Part shown: positions 25,701 through 41,010 of the stretch, piece by piece
Position numbering within the stretch: position 1 is the first letter of the stretch
How the letters are laid out: each line of letters starts with the position of its first letter
Assembly: GCF_014898815.1 (NCBI RefSeq)
Contig: NW_026515533.1
Span: 1-64,000, forward strand
DNA: 64,000 nt
From: Panonychus citri
Taxonomy: Eukaryota; Arthropoda; Arachnida; Trombidiformes; Tetranychidae
Reading direction: 5' to 3'
Notes under the pieces: generated by a model
Databases searched by the model: none
Told to the model about the DNA's origin: nothing
The model's input: only the letters and a program-made list of their open reading frames with translations
Position numbers and translations under genes: made by a program

Positions 25701-28700
25701 TTAAATATAATTGAGATATTAAATTTCATCTATGATATAAGATTAGATTATCGGATAACCAATATTTTGGTTCATTTTAAGGATCAAAGTCACAGTTTAT
25801 GTTCACCGTCTAAAATATCATCGGAAGATGTTGAGGCCATTTTTGAGGATTCAAAGACCAACCTTGATGGTTCAATGGGCTTTATATCGGTTAAAATATT
25901 ATTAAGTTTTATTATTAACTCGAAAGCCTATTCATTAGTTTCTGGAGCTATGAAATTGTTAATACGTGAATTTAAACAACGCAAAGAGTTTCTTAATGCT
26001 CTTCGACAGGTACAATTGTTAATCAAAAAGGAAGACGTTCAAATCTATGAGTATTTTAGGAAAGCCTTGGAAGTATTGAAAGAGTATGTTGAAGAATCGG
26101 AAACTTGGGTTTACACTAAATCAAAAAGAGACGACGAAGATAAGATAAAATGTGGCCTTCGAGATGAAGATCGCGATTTACCCTCACCACCTCCAGGAAT
26201 ACCTAATTATCCTCTATTGATTGATTCAGATAAATCGAATGCTCTTTTATTGATTGACATTAAAGAGGAACAAATTAAACGGTACAATCGAGTTGACAGT
26301 ATATTACAAACACTGTCCTACTGTTGTCGTGATAAATCAACCAACAAGGCGAAAAAATTGGAGCAAAGTCTATTACAATCAAGAGGATTGGTTAAAATTC
26401 TAGTCGATCTGTTGTCAATTAATTATGATGAGGTATCTAGATGATAATAAAGCCAACAATCAATAATACACATTACCCATTTATCAAACCATCACCTTAA
26501 TCATAATCACCTCCATCACCATCATCATTAATAACTAATACATCTAGAATGATGTTGATGATGATTTAATTACTTAAACTATCAACACTTTGATCTAATT
26601 AATTTTTTTTCTTCTTTTTTCTTCCCTTATCAATTAGAATGATCCTTACATAAAGAAAATCTTTGAACGAACTCACGAATTGCTCCAAGATTTTTGCTAC
26701 AATAATCCAACTAATCAAGAAGAGCTCTATGAACACTATGAAAGATTTCTTAAACCTGAGGTAATTAATTAATCATCTGTCAGGGAGAATCATTTCTCTT
26801 CCCGTAATTTGTTATTTCCTTTTCTTTTCTTTTTACCGTTATCATTGATATTTTTTCTTCTTCATCTTTTTAGAAACTTGAGATGGAAACGCTGATGAGT
26901 ATTTTTGTCAACAACGAAAAACTTTGCAATGAAATTAACGAAGAAGCAATTAGAAAGTGTGTTAACTTTATCATCTCTCAGGGTAAAAAAACCTACTTCC
27001 TGGATTTCCTGTTGACAATCGTTAAATCAGAGGGTAAAGCGCTGCCCAATGTCCAGGCCAAAATATTGAATGAACTTAAATTTCACAAAGAGGATATTTT
27101 TGATTGGGATGGTGGTGAAAAGATTCGTGAACTAATGAGATCCATGATCTGTAGTCGTTACAATAAAGAGGTGAACTATGGTTCCATATAAAATTGATTG
27201 ACCTGTTAGCCGCTTGTACCGAGGGTAAAAACAAAAACAATGAAAAAGATTGTGCTGGACTTTGTCCATTTGATTATATTGCTCACATTATCGAGTATAA
27301 CAATTGTCATCCTCGGGTCAAGGAAGCTTATTGTAGACTACTGACCAATTCTCATATTGAAACTGAAATTCACCAGGAAGAGTTAAGCAGATCATCAAAA
27401 ATGACCAAACTAATTGAAAGTCTCTTCGGTGATATCAACGAAACCCTAATGAAAACATCACAGACAAAACTACAACTTGACCACGACTGGACATCATATC
27501 TTTCTCGAGGATTTCTTTACATGTTACGAGCTTTCATCACCTCATCAACCTCTACAAGCGTAAGTATATAATTTTCCTCCTATCAATTGGTAATTAATCT
27601 TAACCACTTGTTAATTTGATTTGATTAAACAAAACTGGAAACAAAAAGTCAATCTTAATCACATTTTAACCCAGAAATCAAATCAACCAATGATTTACAA
27701 TTGGTTACAAGGTTAACAATTAATTCTTTATGATTACATTAATATTAACGATTTTTTTTTCTTCTTCTTCTTCCTCTACTTTCTTTAATTCTCTCTTTCT
27801 AATTGTAGCAAACAACTTTAGATAAAATAATCAAAAACCTTCACAATTTGATTAATCAACGATTTAATGTGACTGAAAACCTAGAAGCTAAATTAAAAAA
27901 AGATATGCGTGAATTAATTGAAATATCAACTAAATTAGTCTCTGGTGATAAATTGGTTATACCTATTGTAAAATATGCTCATACCTGGCGTGAGAAGAAA
28001 TTAGGTAAACATCATTAGAGTTAATTAACTAATTAGATATTGATTACATCTTCATCTTAATTTTCCCATGTTAACAATATTTTCTTAATTATTATTGTCT
28101 CATTTTTTTGTTTATCATCAATTTAGCTCGTAATGAAACCTCTCGCTCCGATCAATCTGATCAACCCATTAATCCTTTGACAAAAGATCCACCTAAGGTT
28201 CAGATAAGCTCAGCACCGAACGATTCAAATAATCAATTATTAACAATTACCAACAAAACTACCACAACTCTAACCACAACTTCAACCACCAACACTATCA
28301 ACACCACCGTCACCACCACCACAACAACAAATCAACTTAGTAACGGTGATAATAATAAAGGAGCACCTACACCACCACTTCGTAAAAGGCCACCTCGTCT
28401 TTATTTAAATGGAACCGAATCATCTTCATCTTCCCTATCATCATTATCATCCACTTCAACAATAATCACAACTCTATCCAATCAACAACAACAACAACAA
28501 CAACAAGAATCACAAAATGATCAACCATTAATAGATCTAATGGATTCATCATCCTCTTTACCTGGTCTACTTTTATCATCTTCCCTTCAAGATGATATTG
28601 TCCAATCAAATTGGAAAAATTTAATTGACGAACAACGAACCGAATTAGAACCAAAAATTAAAGCCGAATTGTCAGTTCTGATTGATGTTTTCTATCAGCC

Positions 28701-31700
28701 CGCTGCCCTGTTTCCCATTAATACTCAGATGCATAAAAATCTATTAAGGGGATTTTTCATTCAACATCTAATCCAACATATCTTAGCTCTTGTCATGTAT
28801 GGAACCAAAGAACAGATTAAAACCGATGAGAAAGTAATCATTCAAACCTTACAAATATTAACTGAACTTGTTATCGATGATAAAACCAATCAGGTAAATA
28901 CACAAATTGTCATAATTAATGTTACAAAATACTAATTACAAATCAAGTAGAAAAAGTAGAAATACTCATGAAACTCATGTTTACTTGAGAAAGAGAATCA
29001 AAAAAACAACAACAACTACACTAACCAACAATTAACTGACCTTCTTAATTCATTTACAATGATTGATACAAACTAATAATTCACTTTGTTCCCCACTAAT
29101 AACCATAAATTAACATTAATTATAATTAATGATCTTCTCTGTTAATCTTTGATTCTTGTTATTTTATCAATTGCTGACCAATTACTTTATTATTCAAGGA
29201 GCTTCCTGAGCCTACTGAATACGAGCTCAGCCTTGAAGTCAAGGTAAAACAATTAACAATAATTCACCATGTTGATAATTAAGATATTATTTCAAATTAT
29301 TAGATTCAGCATGATGATTAACCTAAACGATTGCATGACAAATATTTACCTTATTATTTGTTGTCCCTTTTATTATTTCATCATTACCTTGTTAATTTTG
29401 TTTACATCATTTTCTAATAGATGAGAAATTAATTTCCTTTTCTTTTTAAATACAATTGTTTTTTTTACTTCAATTATATTAACTAATTAGAGAAAAACAA
29501 TTTAAGATTATATTTTAATTCTTGTTTTATTCTTTGTTGTGTAAAATTTAGGCTGAAAATTTGCGATTCCATCTGAAGGAGCGTTACTTTGGCCCAGCAA
29601 ATAGTAACAATAATTGTAATGGAAACTGTGATTCCAGTGCCAATGGAAATGTTAATAGCACTTATTCAGATCGACAGTCATCATCATCATCATCTTCATC
29701 ATCACCTTATCCAACCATGGACTCGGCATCATATGTACTTTCTGCTCAACCCTTTAGTTACCTTCCAAGAAGCTGTAAAGATTTACGATGTATTCAAAAT
29801 GAGCTGAATGAACTGAATGCACCTCAAATTGTGGTTGAAATTATCATGAAAAATCCAAGTGAAGATATATTTGCTTACTCAATTAAATTTGGTAAAGCTT
29901 TACTCAATGATGGAAATGAAAACATTCAGAAAAGTTTTTACAATGAAATCTCAAAAGGATCGGATAAGTTTATTAAAAATTTTTACGATCGCATGGTATT
30001 GGCCCAGAAAGCATATAAAACGGGCTTTAAAAGTCCGTTTCATGTTAAAAGTCCAAGTACACCAGGTAAACCATCAATTTCTGATCGAGATGCTTCACCA
30101 GGAAGTGAATTTCCACCCTCTCTTCCTGTTCCGGTTCCTCCATCTCCTCATCCTTCACCACCTCCACCTCCGATCATTGTTCCAACATTGACTCCCTCAC
30201 CTAAACCTGGAAGTGGATTAAGTTATAACTTTAATTCAGCCAAAATTGAAGAGGATAAGGAAAACCATTTAAACTCTGCAATTACTGCCACCGAATTGGG
30301 ATACAAATCATTGGGTAACAAAACCGTTGGTAGTTTTGTCGAACCAAATTATCCGGAAGAAGTTGATTTCCTTAATTTAAGAGCTGAATCACATGGAACC
30401 GGAAGTATAACACCCAATACACTTGCCGCCATGATAAGTCATTCACTGGCCTCACCCAAGAAACCTAAACTTCCACCTGAAGTAACCATCATGGAAGAGA
30501 TTCTTGAATTTTTGAGACTTTTATGTGAGAATCATTATCGAGAAATGCAAGATTTACTTCGCAATGATAAACGAAAAGATCAAAATTTAGTCGCTGAAAC
30601 ATTTAAATTCTTGATCAAACTTTGTGGCTCACATAAGACTAAAACAATCGATGGTAATTATCTTAACGAGGAAAATGTTGGCCTTTTCAACCAAACCGTT
30701 AAAACGCTGATTGAATATTGTCAAGGTCCATGTCATGAGAATCAAAATTGTATCGCTAAATGTGAAAGCAATGGAATTGAATTTATCATTACATTGATTA
30801 AAAATCGAGCAGAATTGGACTCTAAGTACATGGAAGATGTTAGATCGCTCAAGATTAACGCTTCCAAACTGTTACTGGCCATTATTGAATCACGATCGGA
30901 TATTGATTTCGCCGAAATAGTTACCAAAATTGTGGACGCCAACCTTATCCATCATTCCTGTGAGATTTATCAAAAGTATAAGAAATTCATGGAAACGGAA
31001 GCTCATCGAGGTAACCCTTCAGCTCTTAAAGATGGCGAGGAATCAGAAGAGGTGAAAGAGATTGAAGTTGGTCATAATATTTACATTCTATGTCACCAGT
31101 GTCAACGATATTCAGTCCAATTGAACGAGCAAATCAACCGAGAGCAAAAACAAGAGGACTGTCGTGATGCGATCGCTTTCTTTCAGAAAAAAACTGCCCA
31201 AGTTGAGGTTGTCCGACGTGATAGTCCCGAACAGCGAGTTGAGTTTATCGTATTCGCGGTACCCGAACAATGCCATTTCCTCACGGAAGAGACAAAGAAA
31301 AAAGTTCTCCACCGAACTGAACTTGATGAGAAAGCTCGTTCCAAAGTTCCTGATTTTTTCCGTCAAGTTGACATTCTCCAGGCCGAGATGGAATGGCAAC
31401 GTGACCTTCAGTCAAAGAAACGGCTTTCGCACGCAATTAGCCGTTACATGTCCAAATGGGGCTCTCTTTCTTTCCAATTAGCGGTTCTATTGAATCTGAT
31501 TGTGATCTCTTACTATCCGTTTGGTGAGACTCCCGTTGGACTTGAACATCGGTCATACTTGGCCTGCCTAGTCATTGGTCTTTGGTTATATCTGTTTGGA
31601 ACTCATAAAAGGTCACTTGATCTAGTTTTTGACGGCGCCTTCCGTTTAACCGTTGTTCTCACAACGTGGCTTCTAGTTCATACCATTGGTCCACAAGCGG

Positions 31701-32698
31701 TCATTTATATCTGTGGTATATTGGATATTATAATTACTATTGTCTATCTTTTTAGTTTCTTTATCAATCGTGGGTATCGACGGGGCTGGTTAAACAATCT
31801 AATGGACTATGAATTGATCTATCACTGCGTTTATCTGACCTTTTGTACCTTGGGACTGTTTCATCCGCTTTTTTATTCTGCCCTTTTGCTTCACGTTATT
31901 TATCAAGAGGAGACTCTAAGAAATGTTATACGATCGGTTACACGAAACTCAAAGTCTTTACTTTTGACCTGTTTATTGGCGTTAATCTTGATACACATTG
32001 CGGCCACTTTTGGTTATCTTTACTTCAATTTTGACTTTCGACGGGAATATGTACCACAAGATAATGAAGAGGAAAGTCAAGCAACCGAATACTCTTGTAA
32101 AACTTTATTCCAATGTTTGATTACCACCATAAACTATGGCCTTCGATCGGGTGGAGGTATTGGCGATGTCCTTCGACCTGCATCCTCGCAAGAAAGTCTC
32201 TACTATGGTCGTGTTATTTATGAACTTTTCTTCTATTTTTTCATCAATGTTATCATTCTCAACTTATTCTTTGGTATCATCATTGACACTTTTGCCGATC
32301 TCCGTCAAGAGAAGCAAAAGAAAGAGGATATCCTTAGAAATACTTGTTTCATTTGTGGCCTGCCACGAGCTGATTTCGATAATCGTGCCGGTGTTTCCTT
32401 TGAGAAGCACATTGCCCGTGAACATCATATGTGGCATTATCTTTACTTCATGATACTCTTACGAACTAAACCTAAGACTGAATTTACTGGACCCGAAACT
32501 TACGTGTTCAAATTAATGGAGAAAAATGATTGGACTTGGTTTCCCATTCGAAAGGCCATGTCGTTGGAAGGTACCGATCCCGAAATTCAATTGGAATACA
32601 TTAGAGCTCCGGAACGATTTGCTTATCCCCGTGAATTGGAGGCTCAATGTTTATCCGGACATCCAAGAGATTCATTATCCCTTCTTACTCCATGTTAA
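22710..32698 (+). CDS. Itpr: Inositol 1,4,5-trisphosphate receptor, one apparent frame break
   Basis: An ER calcium-release channel. Exons: 22710-26432, 26638-26760, 26874-27559, 27809-28004, 28127-28893, 29199-29243 (45-nt microexon) and 29552-32698; about 2,895 residues. Start chosen at MEPTSP; the frame is open further upstream, but only as a T-rich 5' UTR translation. Domains: a Ser/Gln/His-rich head, the suppressor domain from ~78, MIR repeats, the IP3 core with FLRYTARTEATSATSSKALW (~345), RQKLVREQ (~565) and EYRKNQ (~622). RIH regions and six membrane segments follow, then the pore filter RSGGGIGDVL (~2713) and a zinc-binding CFICG...HIAREHH linker (~2778). The frame breaks by one base near 27176-27190, just before IDLLAACTEGKN. 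The Pro/Ser-rich insert near 30050-30200 and the poly-Thr/Gln stretch in exon 5 are lineage-specific linkers. The usual C-terminal coiled coil is short or absent. Confidence 0.95.
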
Positions 32699-32729
32699 TT
32701 GAAACTCACGCAAAATCAACTTTATCCCC

Positions 32730-32735
32730 AATAAA
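32730..32735 (+). promoter_or_regulatory. AATAAA polyadenylation signal of the IP3 receptor gene
   Basis: Canonical AATAAA 32 bases after the TAA stop. It is close for a 3' UTR, so a more distal site may also be used. Confidence 0.4.
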
Positions 32736-35700
32736 CGAGAGCAATTAGTTAATTATCAACACTCACATAAGGAAACGAGAAGAAAAGACGAAACCAAAAT
32801 TCATATTTAAACAAAAATATCATTCCAATAGCTGAACACATGACATATGACATGACAACTACACATCAATTGAATGGACACAATTTAAATTAATCTCAAT
32901 TAAATTGGCTTGAAACAATTACAACCCAATCATTAAGATCAACAATTAAGGAGCACAATTAATGAACATTGTTATAATTTCAACCCAAAACAAAAAGCTC
33001 AACTCAAAAGCTTATCATTTATTTTGCACAAAAAAAACGTTAATATAATTAATTTAATCATCCCGTGCCGATCAACACCTGATGAAATTGTTGGCCTGTA
33101 ATCAAAAATGATCAACAAATCATAATTTTTTGTGTTAATTGTTACACAATATTTAGTTTATCAGCACAATTAACCTTAACCTTGTTGATGAAAATGAAAT
33201 GCTATTTGTTAACATTATATTATTACATAAGTAACAATATGTACAAAAGAAAGTAAATGTTAACAATCAAAAATCAGATACAATTATAGTTAGTTAATCA
33301 AAATTTTACAATTTAGAGTGCAATTAATTAGCATTTTATTTAATCATCAAACAAAAGGTTTAATTAGTTTAATTGTCTTTCAAAAATTTACCGAAATGTT
33401 CAAGCATAAGAAACAACAAAAAAAAAACAAATCAAATTATCTCGTTATCATAATATTACAATCAATTGATTTTAATCAATTAAATTAAATCATTTCCAAT
33501 GTTAATGGTCACAATTACAGAGACTTTAAATGAACGCAATCAACTTATGATAATTAAAGTCTTTCTGTTAATCAAATCTAAATAAAATATAATATTGAAA
33601 TTATCACAACAATTTAATGTATTGTGACAATTAAGTGATGGCAAAACAAAACAAAAACAATAAATTAAAATTAAAATTAACTGTTAAAACAATTAAATTA
33701 ACAATCGATCCAGTTGATTGTCTCTACATGAGATATTAAACTTTAATTGTCACGTGACCGATGAGAAAGTGATTAGTTAATTGTAATGATAGTCTAGCAA
33801 AATTTTTCCCCTTCCTGATTTGCAATCTCAATGAAAGATCAATACAATTAATCATCATCTTAATTTAACTGGATTAATATTGATGATAATCAGGAACAAT
33901 CAACATATTCAACAACACCAACAATTAAAACTAATTGTTTAATCAAAAATGAAAATAAGACAATAAAGTTAACCAGATAAACGTTTCTTGATTATCACAG
34001 TGAGTTAATCATCAACAATCAAAAGGTTAATTAACTTGTATTGTTTTAATCTGATATCACCTTGGGTATATAAAAATGAACAACAATTAACCAGCAATCA
34101 ATTTTTTTCCTTGCTAATCCCTTAACCATTTTGGTGTAACAATTTAAATTGAAAGTTTTTTCATTCGCTTCCTTTAATTGTTAATTTAATTATTAACCGG
34201 ATGTTTACCTTTAATGGTTAACTTTGTGATTCCAATGATGAGCTTCATGTTAATTAGTTTTATATAATTGTGACGATTGTTAAACAACAATTAAGACAAA
34301 TCATAACGAAACAGTAATCAAATTATTAATTCGTAATGATAAACTTTGTTAATTCTTGATAACAATTAACTCAACAAACAATATAATCGCTCATAAGAAA
34401 ACAATTGAACAATTTAGTAGATAAAATTAAGGCTTAATCTTTGAGCCTCTTAATTGTTACACTGCGAACATGATTAAGAAACAAACACAATTAAATTCAC
34501 ACATACACACACCTTAATTAAGAAAGTACATACAGTTAATTGTTAAGATAATTAATGATCGTTAGAAACTTTAATAGTTAAAGAAACTTTTTCTTTCTAA
34601 TAGAAAACTCGATTAATTGGAATGTAAGTAAATTGTGATCGTTAATTGTGCCACAATTTACGCAAATATTGAATAGTATTTAAACTAAATGATCAACAAT
34701 CAATTTAAATTAACTAACGATTAACATTAAATCGATTCCGATGACAATCAATTAGTTTTTAAACGAAAATTTCATCAACTTAATTAAAGTTTGGATCCAT
34801 TTTTTTCTTGGTACATTTAATGATTAAATCGTTGACACTTCGACACGCTTTCGACATGGTTATTGATACTCATCATCATTATCTTAATCATCATCATCAT
34901 CATCATCATCGTGATAATGATGATAACTAAATTGTTAAGCTTCTTAAGTTTAGACGATTAAATTGTTGTGATTAACTTTTACCACCGAGAAGGTAAATTG
35001 TTGCAATCGATTAGGCTCATGGTGAGAGATTCAATTGAAGAGAAGGTGAAGAAAAAAAGTTCAACCGATAATCATGATCATCATGTTGATCATCATTTCC
35101 ATGATTAACATGGAAAAATATTGATGAGAAATTTTTTCTTTTCCAATTATATTGGTTATCGATATATAATATTGATTCTGATATTATTATGATTCAGTTT
35201 GATTTCCAGGTAATCAGGAAATTGTTATGATTAAATTTCTTGCGATGAAAAATTGTTGCTTCCAGAAAAGTTTGATTGATTGTTAATTGGTAACAATTTA
35301 AATTGCTTCTATTTTCAATATCAATGGTTCATTTTGAATTACAAATTTTCATCGAGTAAATTAAATTGTAAATCAATTGATTAATATGAAAACTGTTTGA
35401 TTATTAATTGGTTTTCATTTATTATTATCAATGTTATCATTATTTGTATTACTGGTTGTTGATTAACATTTAGTTAATTGGTTGATAAATTAGATTACCA
35501 AAAGTCAAATCTAATTTATATAACAATCAATTGTTGCTGTTGTTGTTGATTAAATTGTTAATAAATATCAGAAAACTTTAATTTGATGGTTGATTATTTC
35601 ATTTTTCAGGTCAATCAATTTCAAATCAACTGATTAACTAATTAATTAACAATATGATTTCTTGATTCTTACTGATTATCAGAATTTGTAACAATTGCGA

Positions 35701-37170
35701 AGGAGAAAAAAAAATTAGTTCCAATTGATTTTCGTTAGAACTTTTTTTCTCCTTGGAAAAAGTTGATTGTGATTCTAAACAAAACAACTAATCTTAATTG
35801 TCTTCGTCTAATTAAACTCATTAACTATGCGATAATTAGCACATCCTGTGTCATCATCTTCATCTTCATCATCATCATCATCATCATCATCAGGAAGTCT
35901 TAACAGTTAATAGAAAACTTTTTTTGTCGAAAAAAAGTTTCCTCGTAACAGTTTGATTCCAATTCGTTATTCATTCAATTGGAACTAATAATCAAATTTA
36001 AATGATTGTAAATCAGTTTGATGTTAATAATATATTTATATCGATTAGTTAACAATTAGTTAATTGTAGAAAACAAATTGTCATGTTATTAGTTAATGAT
36101 TAGGAAAATACAAATCTCCAGACTAACAATTGATTCAAATTGAAAATAATTTTTCCAACTTTCAATTATTTGAAATCAAATCAATTAGTTTTCAATTTAA
36201 TTGTGATTAATATAAGTATAATAACTAAATTGGACAATTTAATTAAATTGTTGTCAAATGAACCAATAAACAAATTTAGTAATCCAATATTCAATTAATT
36301 GTGATTTAAAAGTGAAAAATTATTACTGATTGTTAAGTTAATTAGTTTTTAACAATTTTCCATCCGGAAACATATAAATGAAATGATTAATATAAATTGT
36401 CAATTTAATTTGATTAAATTTACGAAGACAATTAAAAATTTAACCTTAAATCACTTGTAACAATTTCTAATCGTCTTTGTGATCACAATTAAATACTTAA
36501 GATTGAGTTAATTGTAACAATTAACAAAACTCTCGAAGAACGAATCAAGATTAATAATCAATTGTCATTGGAAATTGTTAAATGATTAGCAAATTGATCA
36601 ATTGATTTGTTGTCAAATTAATCAACAAAAAAAAAACGTTCTGATTGACCCTTAACTTAAATTGTACTTGACCACGAATTGATTTGATTAAAATGACAAC
36701 AACAACAACAAGAGCAAATTTAATTAACTGCCCGCTGAGTTATTGTTAACAATTAACAGAAATTTTGTCTTTCTTGATGAAAATAGTTTCTAATTGGTAG
36801 CAAAAGTATTGACAATCAAATGAATATTGATTTAATTAGATTATCAAATTAATTGTAATAAAAAGTAATAGAAAAAAAGTTTTACCCACTTATTGTGGAT
36901 TACATTTCAATCATTTTAATATACTCACACTTGACCTCAATCAACAATTTAAACCCTATCACAATCATGGTGTTAACCATGATAAACAACTTTCACTTTT
37001 CACACTTTTACTTGACCAGTGTCCACTCCTCCTCCCATTCATAATTGTAATCATTTTTTTCATCATCATCCTCAACATGGATCAACTCTGGAGGAGTCCT
37101 GAAGATAAACAGGAAAGGAGATCGAGAGAGAGAGAGAGTTAACAATTTTCACCGTGCTAATGTCCACCAG
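32736..37170. other. Gene-free AT-rich spacer
   Basis: About 4.4 kb with no open frame of note. It is saturated with AACAATTAA/TTAATTGTT-type words and CAT repeats near 34885-34912 and 35855-35892. Part may be 3' UTR of the IP3 receptor. Its last part holds the promoter of the cuticle gene. Confidence 0.5.
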
Positions 37171-37174
37171 CACG

Positions 37175-37190
37175 TATATAATATAAAAGG
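37175..37190 (+). promoter_or_regulatory. TATA-box core promoter of the cuticle protein gene
   Basis: TATATAATATAAAAGG lies about 300 bases before the start codon. A plausible initiator (ATCATTACTGG) follows about 30 bases downstream, near 37205-37220. Strong TATA promoters are common in arthropod cuticle genes. The remaining ~270 bases before the ATG would be 5' UTR. Confidence 0.6.
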
Positions 37191-37486
37191 CTGACCAGTT
37201 TCTCATCATTACTGGACATTACTAACTAACTGACCAGTTAACAACGTTTCCATTGTAGTAAATACAAGTTACATAAGAATAAGAAAAAGTTTTCTTCCGA
37301 AAAGATTGAAACCAAATTGAAAATCTTTCAAACAAACTTTCAACCTTTTCCCGTTATAATCACGATAATAAACTCTCGAAGTGACCAGTGGGCAACATTC
37401 ATCGATCCAAGTGAAGTTTATTCATCACCATAAATTCATCATATTTATACATCTACAGTTGAGTTCAGTGAAATATCATCATCATC

Positions 37487-38657
37487 ATGTTCAAGGTAGA
37501 TTAATGAATCAAATGAAAAGTTGAATATCAGTGAAAATGGAATCAAACAATTTCTCCTAATCATTTACTCTCATTTTTTCCTTCTTTTCCTAACAAAATT
37601 CAGTGTCTTCTCGGAATCACCCTGATAACCATGGTAACATCTTCTCCAGCCTATTATGGGTATGCACCTTCATCTAAATACTCACCAGTGGGATCTTATC
37701 CATCAATCCCAGCACCATCATACTCTCACCATAAGCAATCATATTCAGAGCCAGCATCTTATGTAAGTTAATCTCTACAAATTCAGATCTTCTCGTTCAG
37801 ATTCAATCAGATTTCATGATGATCAGCAAAGTATTTGTTTTCAATCAACATGAAACAACAAAAGTAAACAAACAATTTAACAAATTGTTCAATGAGCCAT
37901 AAGATTGAATTGATTTTGATCAAGTAAAAAACAAGAATAAGTTTTTTCTTTCACATATAAAAAACCATCAAGAATCATCATCATCATCATCATTTCATCA
38001 GTAATTGATCAACATTAGATAACGAGAATGAACTTGAAAGTTAATTAACCGAATCAAATCTAATAATCAGTTAATTTTGCTTCTGCTTTTTTGGTTAACA
38101 AAATTAAACAGGAAAACAAAGGTTACCCTTACAGTTTTGGCTACGATATTGATGATGGTTATGGTAATAATAATCATCGGATGGAAGAGGGTAAGAGTTA
38201 ATATTTAATTATCGATACAAAATCAAAAATTAATAACAATCATTTTCTCCCGATAATCAATCAATTAGGTGATGAATATGGTAATAAAAAAGGTTCCTAT
38301 GGTTATACTGATGCTTATGGTGTTTACCGGAAAGTTGATTATATTGCCGATGATTATGGTTTCCGAGCAACAGTGACCACAAATGAGCCCGGAACTGCGC
38401 CAGCGGATCCAGCGGATGTTAAAATGTATGCAAAGGAACCAGTAACAGTTTCAACTCCAGAATATCATCATCCAGTACCATCAACACCTCCACCACCACC
38501 ACCGCCACCAACTCCAGCAGCCGTTTACGCAGCTCCGGCTTACCTTTCACCTTCATACACACCAAGTTATGGCTACAAACCTTATTCATCATACACCTTG
38601 ACCAAACCCTCTTACTATGATGAATACAAGCAACCCTATGAGTCTCATCGTTATTAA
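37487..38657 (+). CDS. Rebers-Riddiford chitin-binding cuticle protein
   Basis: Four exons: 37487-37495 (only Met-Phe-Lys), 37604-37762, 38112-38190 and 38269-38657, phases consistent, 211 residues. The nine-base first exon is typical of cuticle protein genes and splits the signal peptide (MFK/CLLGITLITMVTSS). The central chitin-binding domain reads YSFGYDI...GSYGYTDAYGVYRKVDYIAD and then GFRATVTTNEPGT, the consensus with the aromatic triad expected of chelicerate RR proteins. The flanks are Pro/Tyr/Ser-rich, with a run of prolines (TPPPPPPPPTPAA). It would be secreted by epidermis and bind chitin in the exoskeleton. Confidence 0.93.
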
Positions 38658-41010
38658 AAACACCCTCTAGAAATCACCCACTTCCATATATATACAGAGT
38701 CTCCCATCCTTTTTGATAAATCATCATGATCATCATGATGATCAACAATCAAAAATCACCATTGTATCAACAACAATTATCAAACTATGCTGATTATTTT
38801 AAACATTATTTATAAACCAGAATCAAAAGAAATCAATTTATTATTATCATTTTCTAATCACAATTAGTTTTTTTTGGAGTCGTTGATGGTTTAACAATTA
38901 ACTAATAACTGATAATGATTATTGTAGTATTATCTATTATCAACTTTGGTTTTGATAATCATCACCAATCAGATAATCATTATAATCATTATTCTGATTG
39001 TCTATCAACTAATTGTTGTTTTCATTTCCATCTTGTTTAATTGTTTGTTTGTCTACTGTTGTTGTGACAATTAATTGAGTGGTGGTTGGTTAATAAGGTG
39101 CTAATAACGGTTTGTTAAATTAGTTTTATATAAGTTGATTGTAGAGTTAACAATTAGTGTATTATTAACAATCAAGTTTGCGAGAAGAAGCAAAAAAAAA
39201 CACTTTTATCAACTCAACCATTTATGATAACTAAACCAACAAATAGAGTTACAATTAATAAATTGTTGTTACCGTTAACAGTTTGATGATGTGTTAACTT
39301 TAAATTGAAAACAATCAACATGATAATCAAGAAAATAACAACAACAACATCAACAATTAAATGTAACAATTTTTCTTTCACAATTAATATTGTTACACCA
39401 AATATATGAAAAGATATCACGACAATTTAGATACAATTAAAGTTAATCAGCTGATGATAATTCAAGGAGTCAACTAAAAGTCTTTACAATTTCCAAGTTA
39501 ATTGTTAGACGAATATATTAATATACCATTGATAGTGATTGATTATTGATCGTATCAAATTTGAATTTAACTTTTGAATCAACCGATTGATTTGTAATAT
39601 TATTACAATCAAATGTGTAATCAAGTTTAATCATGAGATTAAAGTTAATTCAGTTTATCTGAAACTTTTTTCTTATTCTGATTTTCAATTTGTCTTGCCA
39701 AATAATCATCATCAGATCATGTAACCATCAAAATCTCAAATTGAATTGAGTGATAATTGAACCCAAATGAGAATAACCAACAACAACAATCAACTTAAAT
39801 AATATTAAATTAACTTTAAGGTACCAATTGAAACGGTAAAAATAAAGGTTATCGTGAGTAAGAGCTAAGGTGCTAAGATGAACCTTGAGCCAACCTTGAA
39901 AATTGCCCAAAAAAACATCGATGCATGATGATTACTCATCCACCATGTTGATAACAATATGAATCAAAGTTCTGAATGAGACTTGGAATCATGAAGAGAG
40001 AGAGAAAAAAATTAGAAACTGATTTGACCTTTCAACCCGAAACACCACCAATATATCAGCATATTAACGATTTAATTTCATCCAATTTAGATTCATCATC
40101 ATCATTGAATAATAATCAGTCCATTTGATTGTCACAATCGTAGACTAAACAATTAAGATGAGAGCGAAAAAAAAAATCCTATTCATGATATTTTTTTTTC
40201 TTCTTCTTCTTCGGTGTTCAGTTGAATAAACTTTATCGTTAGAACTTTTTTTCGCCTCATCTTCACTCTTGCAACTAATAAAAATATAATAACATTTAAT
40301 AATATTAAACTTATATATTTCTACCATTTAAGAATTAATTGTAAACAATCAATACTAGTTGTTTTTTTTCAGATCATTTTCAAGGTTATAACGTTGACAG
40401 AAGATTCATCATTCAGGTATTCATATTGAGGGGTATTTCCTTGAACCGGAAACCAGAAAACCGTAGCAACCGGCAAGCAGCACCTTCATCACACTTAATC
40501 ACGTTCCAAGTCACATTAAGTCAACTGGAACCCAATTAACTGATTGTTCAAATTGGCTGGATAATTATTATTACCAGGTAGCAAAGTATTATTATTATAT
40601 TAGCCAAATAAGACAGTAAATCATATTAGGCAAACCAACCGGGTATAGATAATTGTTCAGTAACATTTCATTATAATGGATAAACAATTAATAACATGGT
40701 AATTGGTTTAACATTGGATAAATTGAATGGTTACTGTTGTAGGAAAACATATTAATATATAAACTTTAATTGTTTGCTAGCAATTAGTAAAATGATTTAG
40801 TAAAACAAGAAGTGTGAACGAAATAAAACAAAAACAAATGAATAATAATTAAGCTTGAAGATGATGTTTGATGATAATCTTACAATTAGAGTTGATTGAT
40901 GATTAGAATGCAGGATTAGTAGTAGTAGTTAGATGATTAGTTTTAATTGCTAGGAAGTTATTGATTTTAATTTGATTTGATTAGTCTAATTTTTCAATCA
41001 CATTGGTTGC
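38658..41010. other. Gene-free spacer between cuticle gene and GRXCR gene
   Basis: No supported gene. AT-rich host words dominate. Region 40400-40540 is locally richer in C and G but has no usable frame. It contains the 3' UTRs of the two convergent flanking genes. Confidence 0.45.

Noticed and set aside
27171..27211. A ~40-base intron (GTGAAC...GTTAG) in the IP3 receptor
   Set aside because: It would remove the conserved IDLLAAC residues and is shorter than any other intron here; a one-base error fits better.
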